Part shown: in pieces, positions 14,190 through 14,521 of the stretch
How the letters are laid out: each line of letters opens with the position of its first letter
Position numbering within the stretch: position 1 is the first letter of the stretch
Source of the DNA: Deltaproteobacteria bacterium UBA2385
Lineage (GTDB): Bacteria; Myxococcota_A; UBA796; UBA2385
Direction of reading: 5' to 3'
Assembly (NCBI GenBank): GCA_002343455.1
Contig: DDSR01000388.1
Span: 1 to 14,521, forward strand
DNA: 14,521 nt
The notes under the pieces: generated by a model
Told to the model about the DNA's origin: nothing
What the model saw: only the letters and a program-made list of their open reading frames with translations
Database searches by the model: none
Translations under genes and position numbers: made by a program

Positions 14190-14521
14190 ATGCGCCTGGC
14201 CCTGCCCCTGCTGCTCAGCGTGTTGACCGGCTGCGCCATCTTCAAGGGCCCGAACCAGCCCCTGGACACCTCCGATCCGGGGGACGGCGGCGGCGACGAT
14301 GGCGGCAGCAGCGACGGCGGTGGCAGCTCGGACGGCGGCGGCAGCGACGGCGGGGGCGACACCGACGGCGGCTTCCCGACGGACACCGGCGGCGACGGCG
14401 GGGCCGACGATCCGCTCTGCGACCAGTCGGTCACGACCGGCCCCCCCGAAGACGAGTGCGTGACCTCCAGCCTGAGCTGCGACACCCGCAAGATCGACAC
14501 CCTGAAGCGAGGCAACGCCGA
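14190..14521 (+). CDS. Lipoprotein with Gly/Asp/Ser-rich linker, 5' part only
   Basis: The first 110 residues of a predicted lipoprotein that runs off the window. Signal peptide MRLALPLLLSVLTG with lipobox LTGC makes Cys15 the lipidation site. Residues about 26-74 are a low-complexity linker of Gly, Asp, Ser and Thr that would hold the following domain away from the membrane. Cys residues then appear (77, 90, 97) in DDPLCDQ, EDECVTSSLSCDTRK and following, suggesting a disulfide-stabilised extracellular domain of unknown type. The ATG at 14190 is preceded by GGAGGAG at close spacing (two bases), a strong site. The overall plan resembles the lipoprotein at 717-2174, but no sequence homology is evident in the visible part. 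Confidence 0.85.
   Translation, partial: MRLALPLLLSVLTGCAIFKGPNQPLDTSDPGDGGGDDGGSSDGGGSSDGGGSDGGGDTDGGFPTDTGGDGGADDPLCDQSVTTGPPEDECVTSSLSCDTRKIDTLKRGNA
14278..14404 (+). repeat. Low-complexity GGC/GAC/AGC codon tract
   Basis: An imperfect run of Gly, Asp and Ser codons encoding the linker of the last lipoprotein. GGCGGC and GACGGC units recur irregularly with no fixed period. Such tracts can vary in length by slippage and are prone to assembly error. Confidence 0.7.

Noticed and set aside
1..14521. CRISPR array, insertion sequence, integrase, tRNA or rRNA
   Set aside because: No spaced direct repeats, transposase or recombinase motifs, or RNA gene signatures were seen; the only tandem array is the coding repeat at 6826-6897.

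Overview
The window is very GC-rich, with codon third positions almost always G or C. It is densely coded and carries a eukaryotic-type Ser/Thr kinase, lipoproteins whose lipobox is followed by Asp/Ser/Thr/Gly-rich linkers, secreted glycosidases and an HTTM (gamma-carboxylase-like) membrane protein. This combination suggests a Myxococcota or related deltaproteobacterial lineage; that is an inference from gene content and composition only. No mobile element, CRISPR array, rRNA or tRNA is visible, and no Rho-independent terminator with a T tract was found. I found no stretch longer than 100 bases without a gene.

Layout. Bases 1-628 hold the 3' end of a family 1 beta-glycosidase. Bases 717-2174 (+) encode a Cys-rich lipoprotein with one CxxCH heme-type motif; it ends convergently inside the last 29 bases of a Ser/Thr kinase gene (2146-3801, -). 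A 67-base divergent gap then leads to a tight three-gene rightward unit (3869-7880): a GH92 alpha-mannosidase-like lipoprotein, a single-pass membrane protein of unknown function, and an HTTM protein. These are joined by 4-base GTGA and ATGA overlaps. The HTTM gene ends convergently inside a DUF423 membrane-protein gene (7846-8250, -).

After a 96-base divergent gap a second rightward unit runs from 8347 to 14139: a 492-residue protein with a DUF2325-like C-terminal fold, a 232-residue protein of unknown function, and two half-size ABC exporters. The exporters carry complementary degenerate and canonical ATP sites, as in heterodimeric MdlA/MdlB- or BmrC/BmrD-type exporters. The window closes with the start of another lipoprotein (from 14190) that has a Gly/Asp/Ser-rich linker.

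How the genes may work together. The GH92/partner/HTTM unit is translationally coupled and should act at the cell envelope: an exported mannosidase together with a membrane protein that keeps the Lys equivalent to the catalytic Lys of vitamin K-dependent carboxylase. The 8347-14139 unit places two uncharacterised cytosolic proteins in front of a heterodimeric exporter, so they may serve the exporter or its substrate. These two units are the best candidates for undescribed biology; neither can be proved as a system from this sequence alone.
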